A stretch of DNA of 64,000 nt, taken from assembly GCA_016706255.1 (NCBI GenBank), contig JADJJZ010000011.1:142756-206755 (forward strand), written 5' to 3'. A program made the translations under genes and the position numbers. The notes under the pieces are model-generated. The model made no database searches, was not told the DNA's origin, and saw only the letters and a program-made list of their open reading frames with translations. The DNA comes from Bacteroidota bacterium. GTDB taxonomy: Bacteria; Bacteroidota; Bacteroidia; Chitinophagales; BACL12. Of the stretch, positions 27,542 through 38,478 are shown piece after piece (position 1 is the first letter of the stretch; the number at the start of each line of letters is the position of its first letter).

Positions 27542-29758
27542 ATGAACTATAAATACTTTTTCTATTGCGTTGTTGGGTTATTGATGAGTAGTAATATTTT
27601 ATCCGCACAATTACCAACCATTTATTGGGACAACACCATCGGGTCTAGAGATGGTGATTATTTATATGCTATTGATGTAGCTGATGATGGAAATATTTTT
27701 ATTGGAGGCGAATCTGGTGGCGCAGCGTATGGTGATAAAGCTGAAGATCAGGTTGGAGGTCTTTTAGTATATGGTGATGCATGGGTATTAAAATTAAATC
27801 CGGCTGGTAATATTCTGTGGCAAAATACAATTGGAGGTTTGAGCAGCGATGACGTTGATTGTATTGAAGCGACTCCGGATGGAGGATGTATTGTTGGCGC
27901 CTCTTCAGGTTCATTAATTGGTGGCGATAAAACCGAAAATTGTTTTTTAACGCCAGGCGGTGTACATACTAAAGATTATTGGGTTGTGAAATTAAATTCA
28001 ACCGGTGACATTGAATGGCAAAATACAATCGGTGGAGCAGGTGACGATTATATTCAAGCAATCCGTCAAACACCTGATGGTGGATATATTCTTGGCGGAT
28101 ATTCATTTTCAAAAATTTCCGGTGATAAAACTGAATTTAATATTGGTGGCTCGAGTTATTGGATTGTAAAAATAGATGCATTCGGAAATATTATGTGGCA
28201 AAACACTATTGATGGTGTGAATGAAGATAAATTGACTAGTTTAGATTTAACTGCAGATGGTGGATATATTTTGGGCGGTTATTCTAAATCAGGAATTTCA
28301 GGAGAAAAAACAGAAGCTTGTTTTAACAACAGTTTTGATTACTGGATAATAAAAGTAAGTGCAACAGGAAATCCTGAATGGCAAAATACCATAGGCGGAA
28401 ATAACGATGATGCTGTTACAAGCATTCGACAAACTATGGATGGTGGTTATATTGTTGCCGGAACTTCTAAATCAAATGTTACCGGAGATAAGACATCGCC
28501 TTGCAGGGGAATGGACGATTTTTGGGTAATTAAATTAAATACCAGTGGGGCAATTACCTGGCAAAAAACAATTGGTGGAACGCAAACAGATGCTTCTTGT
28601 CAAATTAGAGAAAAACCTGATGGCGGATATTTTCTTGCAGGTTATTCAACTTCAGGAATTGGTGCTGAAAAAACCGTTGATTATATTGGTTATAGTGATT
28701 TTTGGTTGCTGGAATTAGATGCGCTGGGAAATATAACATGGCAAAATGTCTATGGTGGTCTGAGTTATGAGAATTTCGCATCCCTGGAATTAATGCCGGA
28801 TGGCGGTGTAATTATGGGAGGTAATTCCAATTCAGATATTTCAGGTAATAAAACCGAAAATGCCTTTGAATATTATGACGGTACAAATAGGGACGATTAT
28901 TGGTTAATTAGATTGGCAGGCGATGAATGTGTTCCAACTACTGAAGTATGTAATGATTATGACGAAGATTGTGATGGTAATGTTGATGAAGGCGCAGCAC
29001 CTAGTATATCGATAGAAGCAACCAATACTACAACATTTTGCGAAGGTGGGTACGTTCCTTTGTATGCAACTTATACCGGCAACGGAACATTACAATGGAA
29101 ACGAAATGGAAATAATATAACTGGTGAACATTATGCCGTTTATAAAGCAACAACAAAAGGAACTTATAGTTGTAGAATTACAACTGATTGCGGGTCTGCA
29201 TTATCCTCAGATATTGTAGTTACCGTTCCGAAAAATCCCACAGCAGCAATCACTGCAGGCGGACCGGTTGTTTTTTGCGCGGGAGGGAATGTTGTACTTT
29301 CAGCTAATACCGGTGCGGGATTATCATATCAATGGTATAAAAATGATGTTGTGATTGCCGCAGCAACTTCAATTAATTACACAGCTTCAACACCGGGAAC
29401 GTATACTTGTAAAGTAACCAAAACAGCTTCCGGTTGTAATACTATTTCTAATCCTGTTTTAGTTTCCATTCCATGTAAAGAAATGGAAGAATTAATTTCA
29501 AGTATGGCATTTGATATTTTTCCAAACCCTACAAACGGATTTGTAACTATTCAAAGTAATATACCTGTAGTTGAAGGTCAAGTTCCAATTATAATTATAA
29601 CAAATTCCATGGGGCAAATTATTTACAACGAAAGATCAAATTTGAATCAATTTGAAAATACTCAAACCATTAATTTGTTACACATTCCAAACGGTGTTTA
29701 TCAAATTACGTTATTTACCGGCAATTTCTATAAAACTGAAACTATTATTAAACAATAA
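27542..29758 (+). CDS. array gene 5: T9SS propeller-MopE-Ig2 protein
   Basis: 738 residues. Signal peptide to LSAQ (about residue 22). Seven propeller units (ends DAWVLKL, DYWVVKL, SYWIVKI, DYWIIKV, DFWVIKL, DFWLLEL, DYWLIRL). MopE-like motif at about 469 is a divergent form, CNDYDEDCDGNVDEG. The two Ig-like domains also differ more from the consensus than in genes 6-14 (SIEATNTTTFCEGG; AGGPVVFCAGGNVVL). Sorting domain IFPNPTNGFVTIQS ... IPNGVYQITLF. This member appears to have escaped the tail homogenisation seen downstream. Confidence 0.85.
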   Translation: MNYKYFFYCVVGLLMSSNILSAQLPTIYWDNTIGSRDGDYLYAIDVADDGNIFIGGESGGAAYGDKAEDQVGGLLVYGDAWVLKLNPAGNILWQNTIGGLSSDDVDCIEATPDGGCIVGASSGSLIGGDKTENCFLTPGGVHTKDYWVVKLNSTGDIEWQNTIGGAGDDYIQAIRQTPDGGYILGGYSFSKISGDKTEFNIGGSSYWIVKIDAFGNIMWQNTIDGVNEDKLTSLDLTADGGYILGGYSKSGISGEKTEACFNNSFDYWIIKVSATGNPEWQNTIGGNNDDAVTSIRQTMDGGYIVAGTSKSNVTGDKTSPCRGMDDFWVIKLNTSGAITWQKTIGGTQTDASCQIREKPDGGYFLAGYSTSGIGAEKTVDYIGYSDFWLLELDALGNITWQNVYGGLSYENFASLELMPDGGVIMGGNSNSDISGNKTENAFEYYDGTNRDDYWLIRLAGDECVPTTEVCNDYDEDCDGNVDEGAAPSISIEATNTTTFCEGGYVPLYATYTGNGTLQWKRNGNNITGEHYAVYKATTKGTYSCRITTDCGSALSSDIVVTVPKNPTAAITAGGPVVFCAGGNVVLSANTGAGLSYQWYKNDVVIAAATSINYTASTPGTYTCKVTKTASGCNTISNPVLVSIPCKEMEELISSMAFDIFPNPTNGFVTIQSNIPVVEGQVPIIIITNSMGQIIYNERSNLNQFENTQTINLLHIPNGVYQITLFTGNFYKTETIIKQ

Positions 29759-29806
29759 ATAAAATCATCTTTTTAAACATATTCATTCATCAAATAAATT
29801 AATCTA

Positions 29807-31951
29807 ATGACAAAATTTACAACCCCATTATTTTTAAGTATCTGTTTATTGTTATTAAGCATGAACATGAACGCACAAGCCCCTGCAATTCAATGGCAGA
29901 AAACTATTGGCAGTTCAGGATATGATTTTTTAAACTCCATCGGTCAAACATCTGATGGCGGTTATATTATGGGTGGATATTCTGATGGCAATATTAGCGG
30001 ATATAAAACTGAAGATAATTTAGGTGGCGATGATTATTGGATCGTGAAATTAAATGCCTTAGGAAATGTGGAATGGGAAAACACCGTTGGTGGTGGCAAT
30101 TTTGATCGTTTTTACTCTGTTGAGGAAACTCCTGACGGCGGTTTTATTTTAGGTGGTCAATCGCTAAGTGGCGGAGGCTGGGGCGATAAATCGGAAAGTA
30201 ATAAAGGTGGTTATGATTACTGGATTGTAAAGTTGAATGCAGATGGTGTGGTAGAGTGGGATAGAAGTTATGGTGGATTAGGAAATGATCAACTGTATAA
30301 TGCACAACCAACATCCGACGGTGGATTTATTCTTGCCGGAACTTCTGATTCAGGAATCAGTGGAGATAAAACTGAAAACCGCGTTGGTAATTCTGATTAT
30401 TGGGTAATTAAAACTGATGCATTAGGAAATATTGTTTGGCAAAATGATATTGGCGGTGTTATGTTCGATAATCTTTATTCAGCATACGAAACTGCAGATG
30501 GTGGCTACATTTTAGGTGGCACATCAACCAGTGGTATCAGCGGTGATAAAACTGCGGGAAATTATGGTGTTGTAGATTATTGGATCGTGAAATTAGATGT
30601 AAGTGGCACAGTGGTTTGGGAACGCACTATTGGTGGTACATTAAATGATTATTTATATACCGTAATTCCAACTGCAGAAGGTGGTTCAATTGCCTGTGGT
30701 ATGAGCGAAAGTGGATTAACAGGAAATAAAACGGATAACACAAATGGCTTATATGATTTTTGGGTGGTAAAATTAGATAACAGTGGAACGATAACATGGC
30801 AGAATTCAATTGGTGGAACAGGTAATGATTATGCATTTGTAAATGCAATTAATCAAACAACAGATGGCGGTTATGCAATTGCCGGTTATTCACAAAGTTT
30901 AATAAGCGGTGATAAAACAGAAGCAAATACCGGCTCATGGGATTATTGGATTTTAAAAATTACATCAACAGGAAGTATTACATGGCAAACAGTAATTGGT
31001 GGTGCCGGAGGTGATTATGCAAATGCTATAAGCGCAACAGCAGATGAAGGATTTATTATTGGTGGTTATTCTTACAGCAATGCCAGTGGTGAAAAAACCG
31101 ACGACTCATTTGGAGATGCCGATTATTGGGTAATGAAATTAGAAGGAACAGGTTGTTATGCATTTACTGAAACTTGCAACGGTATTGATGACGATTGTGA
31201 TGCAGTTGTAGATGAAGACATTACTGAATCTATTTCAATAACTGCTGGTGGTGCTACCACATTTTGTCAGGGCGGAAATGTATTATTAACTGCCACACAT
31301 ACCGGAACTTCACTTCAGTGGAAAAAGAATGGCGTTAACATAGCAGGTGCAACCGCAATTACTTATTTAGCCTCGGCTGCAGGAAATTATACTTGCCAAA
31401 CTACTAGTATTTGTAACACAGCTACTTCAAATACAATTGCAGTTGCTATTAACAAAAATCCTAAAGCACAAATTACAGCAGGTGGACCAACAACGTTTTG
31501 CGCCGGTGGCAGTGTTACACTTACTGAAACACCTGTTGGTGGCAGCACCTATCAATGGTACAAAGGTGCAAGTGCTTTAGCAGGTGCTACAACAAATGTA
31601 TATGTTGCAACTACAGCCGGTAATTATAAATGTCGCGTAACCAAAACAGCAACCGGTTGTTATAAAAATTCAAATGCAATTGGGGTGAGTGTGACATGTA
31701 AGGAAGGTGAAATAATTAAAAATGAATTGAACATCTATCCAAATCCTGCAAATAATTTCATCACCATTGAAACCGATTTTTCAACCGAAAAAACTATTTA
31801 TATAACAGATGCACTCGGCCAAATTGTAAAAACAATTACCACATCTGAAAATAATATCACCATCGATTTACAAAGCATCGCTTCAGGAATTTATTTTATT
31901 AAAATGGAAGATGGGATTAATTCGGTTACGCAGAAATTTGTTAAACAATAA
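29807..31951 (+). CDS. array gene 6: T9SS propeller-MopE-Ig2 protein
   Basis: 714 residues with a signal peptide to MNAQ. Seven propeller units (ends DYWIVKL, DYWIVKL, DYWVIKT, DYWIVKL, DFWVVKL, DYWILKI, DYWVMKL). The MopE-like motif CNGIDDDCDAVVDED at about 456 uses AT-rich codons, unlike genes 7, 9 and 12-14. Two Ig-like domains. The sorting domain (IYPNPANNFITIETDFS ... ITDALGQIVKTITTSEN) is nearly identical in DNA to those of genes 7, 8 and 10. The 48-bp gap before it is the longest inside the first operon and could hold a weak promoter; none was identified. Confidence 0.85.
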   Translation: MTKFTTPLFLSICLLLLSMNMNAQAPAIQWQKTIGSSGYDFLNSIGQTSDGGYIMGGYSDGNISGYKTEDNLGGDDYWIVKLNALGNVEWENTVGGGNFDRFYSVEETPDGGFILGGQSLSGGGWGDKSESNKGGYDYWIVKLNADGVVEWDRSYGGLGNDQLYNAQPTSDGGFILAGTSDSGISGDKTENRVGNSDYWVIKTDALGNIVWQNDIGGVMFDNLYSAYETADGGYILGGTSTSGISGDKTAGNYGVVDYWIVKLDVSGTVVWERTIGGTLNDYLYTVIPTAEGGSIACGMSESGLTGNKTDNTNGLYDFWVVKLDNSGTITWQNSIGGTGNDYAFVNAINQTTDGGYAIAGYSQSLISGDKTEANTGSWDYWILKITSTGSITWQTVIGGAGGDYANAISATADEGFIIGGYSYSNASGEKTDDSFGDADYWVMKLEGTGCYAFTETCNGIDDDCDAVVDEDITESISITAGGATTFCQGGNVLLTATHTGTSLQWKKNGVNIAGATAITYLASAAGNYTCQTTSICNTATSNTIAVAINKNPKAQITAGGPTTFCAGGSVTLTETPVGGSTYQWYKGASALAGATTNVYVATTAGNYKCRVTKTATGCYKNSNAIGVSVTCKEGEIIKNELNIYPNPANNFITIETDFSTEKTIYITDALGQIVKTITTSENNITIDLQSIASGIYFIKMEDGINSVTQKFVKQ

Positions 31952-31955
31952 AAAA

Positions 31956-34103
31956 ATGAAAAAAGCTACCCTTTTATTAAATTTAATAATATGTTTCCAC
32001 TTCATCTATGGACAAAGTCCGGATATTGAGTGGCAAAATACAATAGGTTCCTATTCACCGGACTGGGTAACAACTTCCATTCTTACTGATGATGGTGGAT
32101 ATTTGGTTTGTGGCTATACAACTGGTCCGCCTTCCGGAGATAAAACCGCTCCTTTGTATGGAGTTCATGATTTTTGGGTAGTTAAATTGGATAACACCGG
32201 TGCATTAGAATGGCAAAAATCCCTAGGTGGAAATAAAAATGAAACGTTGTATACAGCTATCCAATTAAACGACGGAAGTTATTTATTAGGTGGTTCTTCT
32301 TTATCAAATATTTCAGGTGTAAAAACGCAAAATTGTAATGGAGGAACGACACATGGCGATGGATGGCTCGTAAAATTAAGCCCTACAGGAACAATATTAT
32401 GGGATAAAGTTTTTGGTGGTCCGGGCGAAGATTACATTAGGAATATTACTCAAAGTGCTGATGGTAACTGTGTTCTAATTTGTTATGCAACAATAGGTGC
32501 ACACGCACAAAAAGCAGAAATTGGAAACGGTAGTTATGATTGCTGGATAATAAAAATTAATACAGATGGTGACATAATTTGGGAAAATACTATTGGTGGT
32601 GCCGGATCAGATTTTCCAATGGATATTCAATCTTTAAATGATGGGTCACTAATTGTAGCTGCTCAGTCAGATTCAAATATTTCAGGTGATAAAACACAAA
32701 ATAATAAAGGCGGTCTCGATTATTGGATATTTAAACTTTCCTCGGCCGGTGATATTTTGTGGCAACAAACTATTGGTGGTGATAACTATGATTATGTTGT
32801 GGATGTTAGATCTGTTGGGGATTATTTTTATATTGGTGGTTATTCCATTTCAGGAATGTCAGGTGATAAAACGGAAGCGTTAACTAATAATAACAGAGAT
32901 TTTTGGATTATCAAAATTGATAGTGTTGGAAATATAATTTGGGATCAGGCAATTGGCAGTTTGAATATTGATTACTACACCGATATAAATTCCACTGTTG
33001 ATGGTGGTCTAATAGTTTGCGGTTATAATAATGCAGGAATAGGTGGTGATAAAACCGAAGGCAATATGGGTGGTAATGATTTTTGGATTATGAAATTAAA
33101 CCACAATGGTGAAATTGTTTGGGATGAAGTTATTGGTGGTTCAGATAATGATTTTGCATATGGTATAATTCAAACCCCTGATAACGGTTATTTAATAAGC
33201 GGCTCGTCTAAATCAGACATTTCAGGTGATAAAACCGAAGACTCAGAAATGTTTCTGGTTGGCCCTTTTGAAGACTACTGGATTGTTAAATTAGCTGCCG
33301 ACTGTATAGCAGTTCCCGAACTCTGCAACTCCCTCGACGACAACTGCAACGGCCTCATCGACGATGGCATCACCGAAACAATTTCCATCTCCGCTGGCGG
33401 ACCAATTTCTTTTTGTCAGGGCGGAAGTGTTTTATTAACAGCAACTTATTCAGGAGCATCTTTGCAATGGAAAAAAAATGGCACAAATATTCCCGGTGCA
33501 ACAGGAGCTACTTATAATGTTACAACAAAAGGTAATTATACTTGTGTAACAACCAGTGCATGTGGTACAGTAGAATCAACCCCAATTTTTGTCAACGTAA
33601 TTAAAAACCCCAATGCAAGTATTTCTGCCGGAGGCCCAACAACTTTTTGTGCAGGTGGGAGTGTGGTATTAACTGAAGTTGCGGTTGCTGGATGTACTTA
33701 CCAATGGTATAAAGGCGCATCGCCAATTGCAGGTGCAACATCATTAACGTATACTGCAACTACATCCGGTAATTATAAATGTCGTGTTACCAAAGCTGCA
33801 ACAGGTTGTTATAAAAATTCGAATGCAATTGCGGTGAGTGTGCCGTGTAGGGAAGAAAATAATATTATCGAAAACACTTTTTCGCTCTATCCAAACCCGG
33901 CCAATAATTTCATCACCATTGAAACAGATTTTTCAACTGAGAAAACAATTTATATAACAGATGCACTCGGCCAAATTGTAAAAACAATTACCACATCTGA
34001 AAATAATATCACCATCGATTTAAATGGCATAGCTTCCGGAGTTTATTTTATTAAAATGGAAGATGGTATTAATTCGGTGACGAAGAAATTTATTAAACAA
34101 TAA
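31956..34103 (+). CDS. array gene 7: T9SS propeller-MopE-Ig2 protein
   Basis: 715 residues from the ATG at 31956. The longer frame from 31911 overlaps gene 6 and lacks a signal peptide, so it is rejected. Leader MKKATLLLNLIICFHFIYGQ is almost the same as in gene 9. Seven propeller units (ends DFWVVKL, DGWLVKL, DCWIIKI, DYWIFKL, DFWIIKI, DFWIMKL, DYWIVKL). The MopE-like motif CNSLDDNCNGLIDDG (about 457) lies in an unusually GC-rich block (33316-33375). Two Ig-like domains and a class-I sorting domain shared with genes 6, 8 and 10. Gap to gene 6 is 4 bp. Confidence 0.87.
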   Translation: MKKATLLLNLIICFHFIYGQSPDIEWQNTIGSYSPDWVTTSILTDDGGYLVCGYTTGPPSGDKTAPLYGVHDFWVVKLDNTGALEWQKSLGGNKNETLYTAIQLNDGSYLLGGSSLSNISGVKTQNCNGGTTHGDGWLVKLSPTGTILWDKVFGGPGEDYIRNITQSADGNCVLICYATIGAHAQKAEIGNGSYDCWIIKINTDGDIIWENTIGGAGSDFPMDIQSLNDGSLIVAAQSDSNISGDKTQNNKGGLDYWIFKLSSAGDILWQQTIGGDNYDYVVDVRSVGDYFYIGGYSISGMSGDKTEALTNNNRDFWIIKIDSVGNIIWDQAIGSLNIDYYTDINSTVDGGLIVCGYNNAGIGGDKTEGNMGGNDFWIMKLNHNGEIVWDEVIGGSDNDFAYGIIQTPDNGYLISGSSKSDISGDKTEDSEMFLVGPFEDYWIVKLAADCIAVPELCNSLDDNCNGLIDDGITETISISAGGPISFCQGGSVLLTATYSGASLQWKKNGTNIPGATGATYNVTTKGNYTCVTTSACGTVESTPIFVNVIKNPNASISAGGPTTFCAGGSVVLTEVAVAGCTYQWYKGASPIAGATSLTYTATTSGNYKCRVTKAATGCYKNSNAIAVSVPCREENNIIENTFSLYPNPANNFITIETDFSTEKTIYITDALGQIVKTITTSENNITIDLNGIASGVYFIKMEDGINSVTKKFIKQ

Positions 34104-34113
34104 AGCCAATAAC

Positions 34114-36294
34114 ATGAAAAATGTATTTACACTTTTATTTTGTAATTTATTAGTAACTTATACTTTTGCTCAAGCACCTGAAATAGAATGGGAAAAAACT
34201 ATTGGTGGAAATGGCTATGAATACTTAGGTACGATAGAACCCACCCCTGATGGCGGTTATATTATGAGTGGGTTTTCTGAAAGTAAAATTTCGGGTGATA
34301 AAACTGAAACATGCAAAGGATCTAGTGATTATTGGGTGGTTAAAGTTAATTCAATCGGTGTCATCCAATGGCAAAATACAATCCAAGGAAATAATTATGA
34401 AACACTCGGTGCGATAAAACCAACTAATGATGGTGGATTTATCCTTTCAGGTTATTCTACTTCAGGTCTTGATTATGATAAAAATGAAAATAATTGGGAT
34501 GCATATGATTTATGGATTTTAAAATTAGATAGCTCGGGTGCAATTCAATGGCAAAATACGATTGGCGGGACGAACCAGGATTATTTATACGCACCGGTTA
34601 TTCAAACCGCTGATGGTGGTTATATTCTTTGTTCAACTTCATATTCAGATATAGGTGGAGACAAGAATGAACACAACCGAGATGCTCCAGGTGGATTGAT
34701 ATCAACTGACTATTGGGTAGTTAAATTAAATAGTCTCGGTATTATTCAATGGCAAAAAACAATAGGAAGTAATAGTTACGATGATGCATATTGTATTAAA
34801 CAAACAATGGATGGTGGTTATATTATTGGTGGCACTTCCTCAGCTGCGGCTTCATGGGAAAAATCGGAAAATGGATTTGGATCAACTGATTATTGGATAG
34901 TAAAAATTAATGCTTCCGGTGTTATTGAATGGGATAAAACTATTGGTGGTGATCAAGGTGATAATATTCGAGATATTATTCAAACAGCAGACGGAAATTA
35001 TATTGCATGTGGCTCTTCTAATTCTACCGCTTCAGGATTAAAAACTGAAGGCACCGTTGGCGGTGAAAACTTTTCGGATATTTGGTTATTAAAATTAAAC
35101 ATCACAGGGGAGTTAATTTGGCAACAAACAATAGGAGGAAACTACGCTGATGGTGGACAGTCACTACAACAAACTGCTGATGGTGGATTAATTATTGGGG
35201 CTTATTCCCAATCTACTGCAACCGGAGATAAAACTGCACCCAATTGGGATGTTGCACATCCTTTTACGAATGATTATTGGCTTATTAAAACAGACGAATC
35301 CGGTTTTATTGAATGGCAAAAAACAATTGGTGGAAATAATTCCGACTTACTTGAAACGGTTGCCGTCACTCCTGACGGAGGATTTATTATTGGTGGTGAA
35401 TCCATTTCACCTGTTTCCGGAAATAAATCAGAGCCGGTTTTTGGTGTGACAGGTGATTATGATTATTGGATTGTAAAAATTGCAGGTAGTCCTTGTTCTC
35501 CTGATTTTGAAACTTGCAATGGAATTGATGATGATTGCAACGGATTAATTGATAACGATGTTACAGAAACATGCACGATAGTTGCACTAGGACCAACTGC
35601 ATTTTGCCCAGGCGGATCAGTTGAGCTCAATGCCACTTTTACCGGAACAAATGTGCAATGGAAAAAAAATGGAGTGCCTATTGTCGGTGCAACAACCTCT
35701 AGTTATAGTGCCACATCAAAAGGAACTTATTCTTGTGAAACAATTAGTGATTGTGACACGGCGCAGTCAAATGAAATATTTGTCAACGTTTATAAAAATC
35801 CTTCTGCATTTATTTCACCCGATGGGCCAACAATTTTTTGCACAGGTGGTAGTGTTTTATTAAATGTAACTCCCGTTGGCGGTAGCACTTACCAATGGTA
35901 TAAAGGCGCATCGCCAATTGCCGGAGCAACTTCATTAACGTATACTGCAACAACATCCGGAAATTATAAATGTCGTGTTACCAAAACAGCAACCGGTTGT
36001 TATAAAAATTCAAATGCGATTGCAGTGAGTGTGCCGTGCAGAGAAGAAAATAATACACTTGAAAACACATTTTCAATCTATCCTAACCCGGCTAATAATT
36101 TCATTACTATTGAAACCGATTTTTCAACTAAAAAAACAATTTATTTAACAGATGCACTCGGCCAAATTGTAAAAACAATTACCACATCTGAAAATAATAT
36201 CACTATCGATTTACAAGGTATCGCTTCAGGTGTTTATTTTATTAAAATGGAAGATGGTAATAATTCGATAACACAGAAATTTATAAAACAATAA
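34114..36294 (+). CDS. array gene 8: T9SS propeller-MopE-Ig2 protein
   Basis: 726 residues, signal peptide to TFAQ. Seven propeller units (ends DYWVVKV, DLWILKL, DYWVVKL, DYWIVKI, DIWLLKL, DYWLIKT, DYWIVKI). The MopE-like motif CNGIDDDCNGLIDND (about 467) is written in AT-rich codons. The first Ig-like domain is divergent (TIVALGPTAFCPGG); the second is close to the array consensus from YQWYKGASPIAGAT onward, and the sorting domain is class I. The mosaic suggests that only the 3' part was exchanged with neighbours. Confidence 0.87.
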   Translation: MKNVFTLLFCNLLVTYTFAQAPEIEWEKTIGGNGYEYLGTIEPTPDGGYIMSGFSESKISGDKTETCKGSSDYWVVKVNSIGVIQWQNTIQGNNYETLGAIKPTNDGGFILSGYSTSGLDYDKNENNWDAYDLWILKLDSSGAIQWQNTIGGTNQDYLYAPVIQTADGGYILCSTSYSDIGGDKNEHNRDAPGGLISTDYWVVKLNSLGIIQWQKTIGSNSYDDAYCIKQTMDGGYIIGGTSSAAASWEKSENGFGSTDYWIVKINASGVIEWDKTIGGDQGDNIRDIIQTADGNYIACGSSNSTASGLKTEGTVGGENFSDIWLLKLNITGELIWQQTIGGNYADGGQSLQQTADGGLIIGAYSQSTATGDKTAPNWDVAHPFTNDYWLIKTDESGFIEWQKTIGGNNSDLLETVAVTPDGGFIIGGESISPVSGNKSEPVFGVTGDYDYWIVKIAGSPCSPDFETCNGIDDDCNGLIDNDVTETCTIVALGPTAFCPGGSVELNATFTGTNVQWKKNGVPIVGATTSSYSATSKGTYSCETISDCDTAQSNEIFVNVYKNPSAFISPDGPTIFCTGGSVLLNVTPVGGSTYQWYKGASPIAGATSLTYTATTSGNYKCRVTKTATGCYKNSNAIAVSVPCREENNTLENTFSIYPNPANNFITIETDFSTKKTIYLTDALGQIVKTITTSENNITIDLQGIASGVYFIKMEDGNNSITQKFIKQ

Positions 36295-36299
36295 TAAAA

Positions 36300-38456
36300 A
36301 TGAAAAAAGCCACTCTTTTAGTAAACTTAATAATAGGTTTCCACTTCATGTATGGACAAAGTCCGGATATTGAGTGGCAAAATACAATAGGTGGAAATAG
36401 CAGTGATCTTAGTTATTGTATACAACAAACATCTGATGGTGGTTATATAATCGGTGGTGATTCTTACTCAGGTATTTCTGGAGACAAAAGTAATCCATCT
36501 AATGGATCAAATGATTTATGGATTGTAAAACTCGACAACGCAGGAGTAGTGGAATGGGAAAACACTATTGGAGGTGGCAAATACGATTTAATATATGCTT
36601 TTGAACAAACTGCTGATGGCGGTTACATATTAGGCGCGACTTCTACTTCTGGTATATCCGGAGATAAAACTGAGGCATCACAGGGTAGTTCTGATTATTG
36701 GGTGATTAAACTTAATAATAATGGTGAAATTGAGTGGCAAAATACGATTGGTGGGAACTCAAGTGACGACCTGAGGGCGGTTTATCAAACTCCTGATGGA
36801 GGCTACATTTTAGGCGGTTATTCCTACTCTGGAATCTCTGGTGATAAAACAGAAGCATCAGCTGGAGAATATGATCTTTGGATCATAAAACTTGACCAGT
36901 TCGGCAGCATTACTTGGCAAAATTCAATTGGAGGCTCTGGTAGTGACTTATTATATTCTATCCAAATGACTTCAGATGGCGGATTTATTATTGGAGGTAA
37001 TTCTTCATCTAATATTTCGGCTGATAAAACAGAAAACTCTATTGGATTAACTGACTATTGGGTCGTAAAACTTAATAGTGATGGTTTAATTGAGTGGCAA
37101 AATACTATTGGTGGAAATAATAATGACATTTTATATTCAATTCAACAAACCACAGATGGAGGTTATATATTAGGTGGGTATAGTCTGTCAGGGATTTCGG
37201 GCGATAAAACTGAAAATCTAATAGGCGGATCATATTACGGAGATTATTGGGTAATAAAACTAGGTAGCTCAGGAAATATTTTATGGCAAAATACGATAGG
37301 TGGAAGTTCCGAAGATATCTTGTATACCATTGAACAAACTAGCGACGAAGGTTACATCCTTGGTGGATTTTCTTTGTCAGGTATTTCAGGTGACAAAACC
37401 GAAGATACACTCGGGGATAATGCTGATTTTTGGATTATCAAACTTCTAAGCAACGGCGAAATAAAATGGCAAAATACAATTGGAGGAAGTAATGATGATG
37501 GATGGTGCGCTATTCATGAGACAACCGATGGAGGGTATATTATAGGCGGTTGGTCAATATCTGAAATTTCTGCTGATAAATCTGAAGGATCGATGGGTAA
37601 TTTTGATTATTGGGTTGTGAAGTTGGCTAGTGAATGTACTCCTGAGCCAGAGGTTTGCAACTCCCTCGACGACAACTGCAACGGCCTCATCGACGATGGC
37701 ATCACCGAAACAATTTCCATCACCGCTGGCGGACCAATTTCTTTTTGCCAAGGCGGAAGTGTTTTATTAACTGCAACTTATACAGGAGCAAGTGTTCAAT
37801 GGAAAAAGAATGGCACCAATATCCCCGGTGCAACAAGCACAACATATAATGTTACAACAAAAGGTAATTATACCTGTGTAACAACCAGTGCATGCGGTAC
37901 AGCTGAATCAACCCCCATTTTCGTCAACGTAATTAAAAATCCCAATGCAAGTATCTCTGCCGGAGGCCCTACAACTTTTTGTGCTGGTGGTAGTGTTGTA
38001 TTAACTGAAGTTGCGGTTGCAGGGTGCACTTATCAATGGTATAAAGGCGCAACTCCAATTGCAGGAGCAACATCATTAACGTATATCGCAACCACATCCG
38101 GTAATTATAAATGTCGTGTTACCAAAGCTGCGACAGGTTGTTTTAAAAATTCAAATGCAATTGCGGTTAGTGTGCCGTGTAGGGAAGGGGAATTAATAGA
38201 AGAGAATAATTTATTTTCTATTTATCCGAATCCGGCAACAAATAGTTTTACAATTTCTGCAGAATTAAATAGCAATTCAAATTCTAATCTTGAAATATAT
38301 AATCAACTAGGTCAAATTATTTATTCAATAGAAATAAATAATACTGATGGAATTATAAGTGAATTAATTCAATTTGAAAATCAACCATCAGGAATTTATT
38401 TGGTGAAAATATTCAACAACAATTTTCAATTTGAACAAAAATTAATTATCCAATAG
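36300..38456 (+). CDS. array gene 9: T9SS propeller-MopE-Ig2 protein
   Basis: 718 residues; leader MKKATLLVNLIIGFHFMYGQ and the first strand SPDIEWQNTIG match gene 7 at DNA level. Seven regular propeller units (ends DLWIVKL, DYWVIKL, DLWIIKL, DYWVVKL, DYWVIKL, DFWIIKL, DYWVVKL), among the least divergent in the array. GC-rich MopE block at 37655-37710 (CNSLDDNCNGLIDDG). Two Ig-like domains. The sorting domain is different from gene 7's (IYPNPATNSFTISAEL ... IYNQLGQIIYSIEI), so head and tail have separate histories. Gap to gene 8 is 5 bp. Confidence 0.88.
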   Translation: MKKATLLVNLIIGFHFMYGQSPDIEWQNTIGGNSSDLSYCIQQTSDGGYIIGGDSYSGISGDKSNPSNGSNDLWIVKLDNAGVVEWENTIGGGKYDLIYAFEQTADGGYILGATSTSGISGDKTEASQGSSDYWVIKLNNNGEIEWQNTIGGNSSDDLRAVYQTPDGGYILGGYSYSGISGDKTEASAGEYDLWIIKLDQFGSITWQNSIGGSGSDLLYSIQMTSDGGFIIGGNSSSNISADKTENSIGLTDYWVVKLNSDGLIEWQNTIGGNNNDILYSIQQTTDGGYILGGYSLSGISGDKTENLIGGSYYGDYWVIKLGSSGNILWQNTIGGSSEDILYTIEQTSDEGYILGGFSLSGISGDKTEDTLGDNADFWIIKLLSNGEIKWQNTIGGSNDDGWCAIHETTDGGYIIGGWSISEISADKSEGSMGNFDYWVVKLASECTPEPEVCNSLDDNCNGLIDDGITETISITAGGPISFCQGGSVLLTATYTGASVQWKKNGTNIPGATSTTYNVTTKGNYTCVTTSACGTAESTPIFVNVIKNPNASISAGGPTTFCAGGSVVLTEVAVAGCTYQWYKGATPIAGATSLTYIATTSGNYKCRVTKAATGCFKNSNAIAVSVPCREGELIEENNLFSIYPNPATNSFTISAELNSNSNSNLEIYNQLGQIIYSIEINNTDGIISELIQFENQPSGIYLVKIFNNNFQFEQKLIIQ

Positions 38457-38478
38457 CTAGATAATTTAAATATTTCTT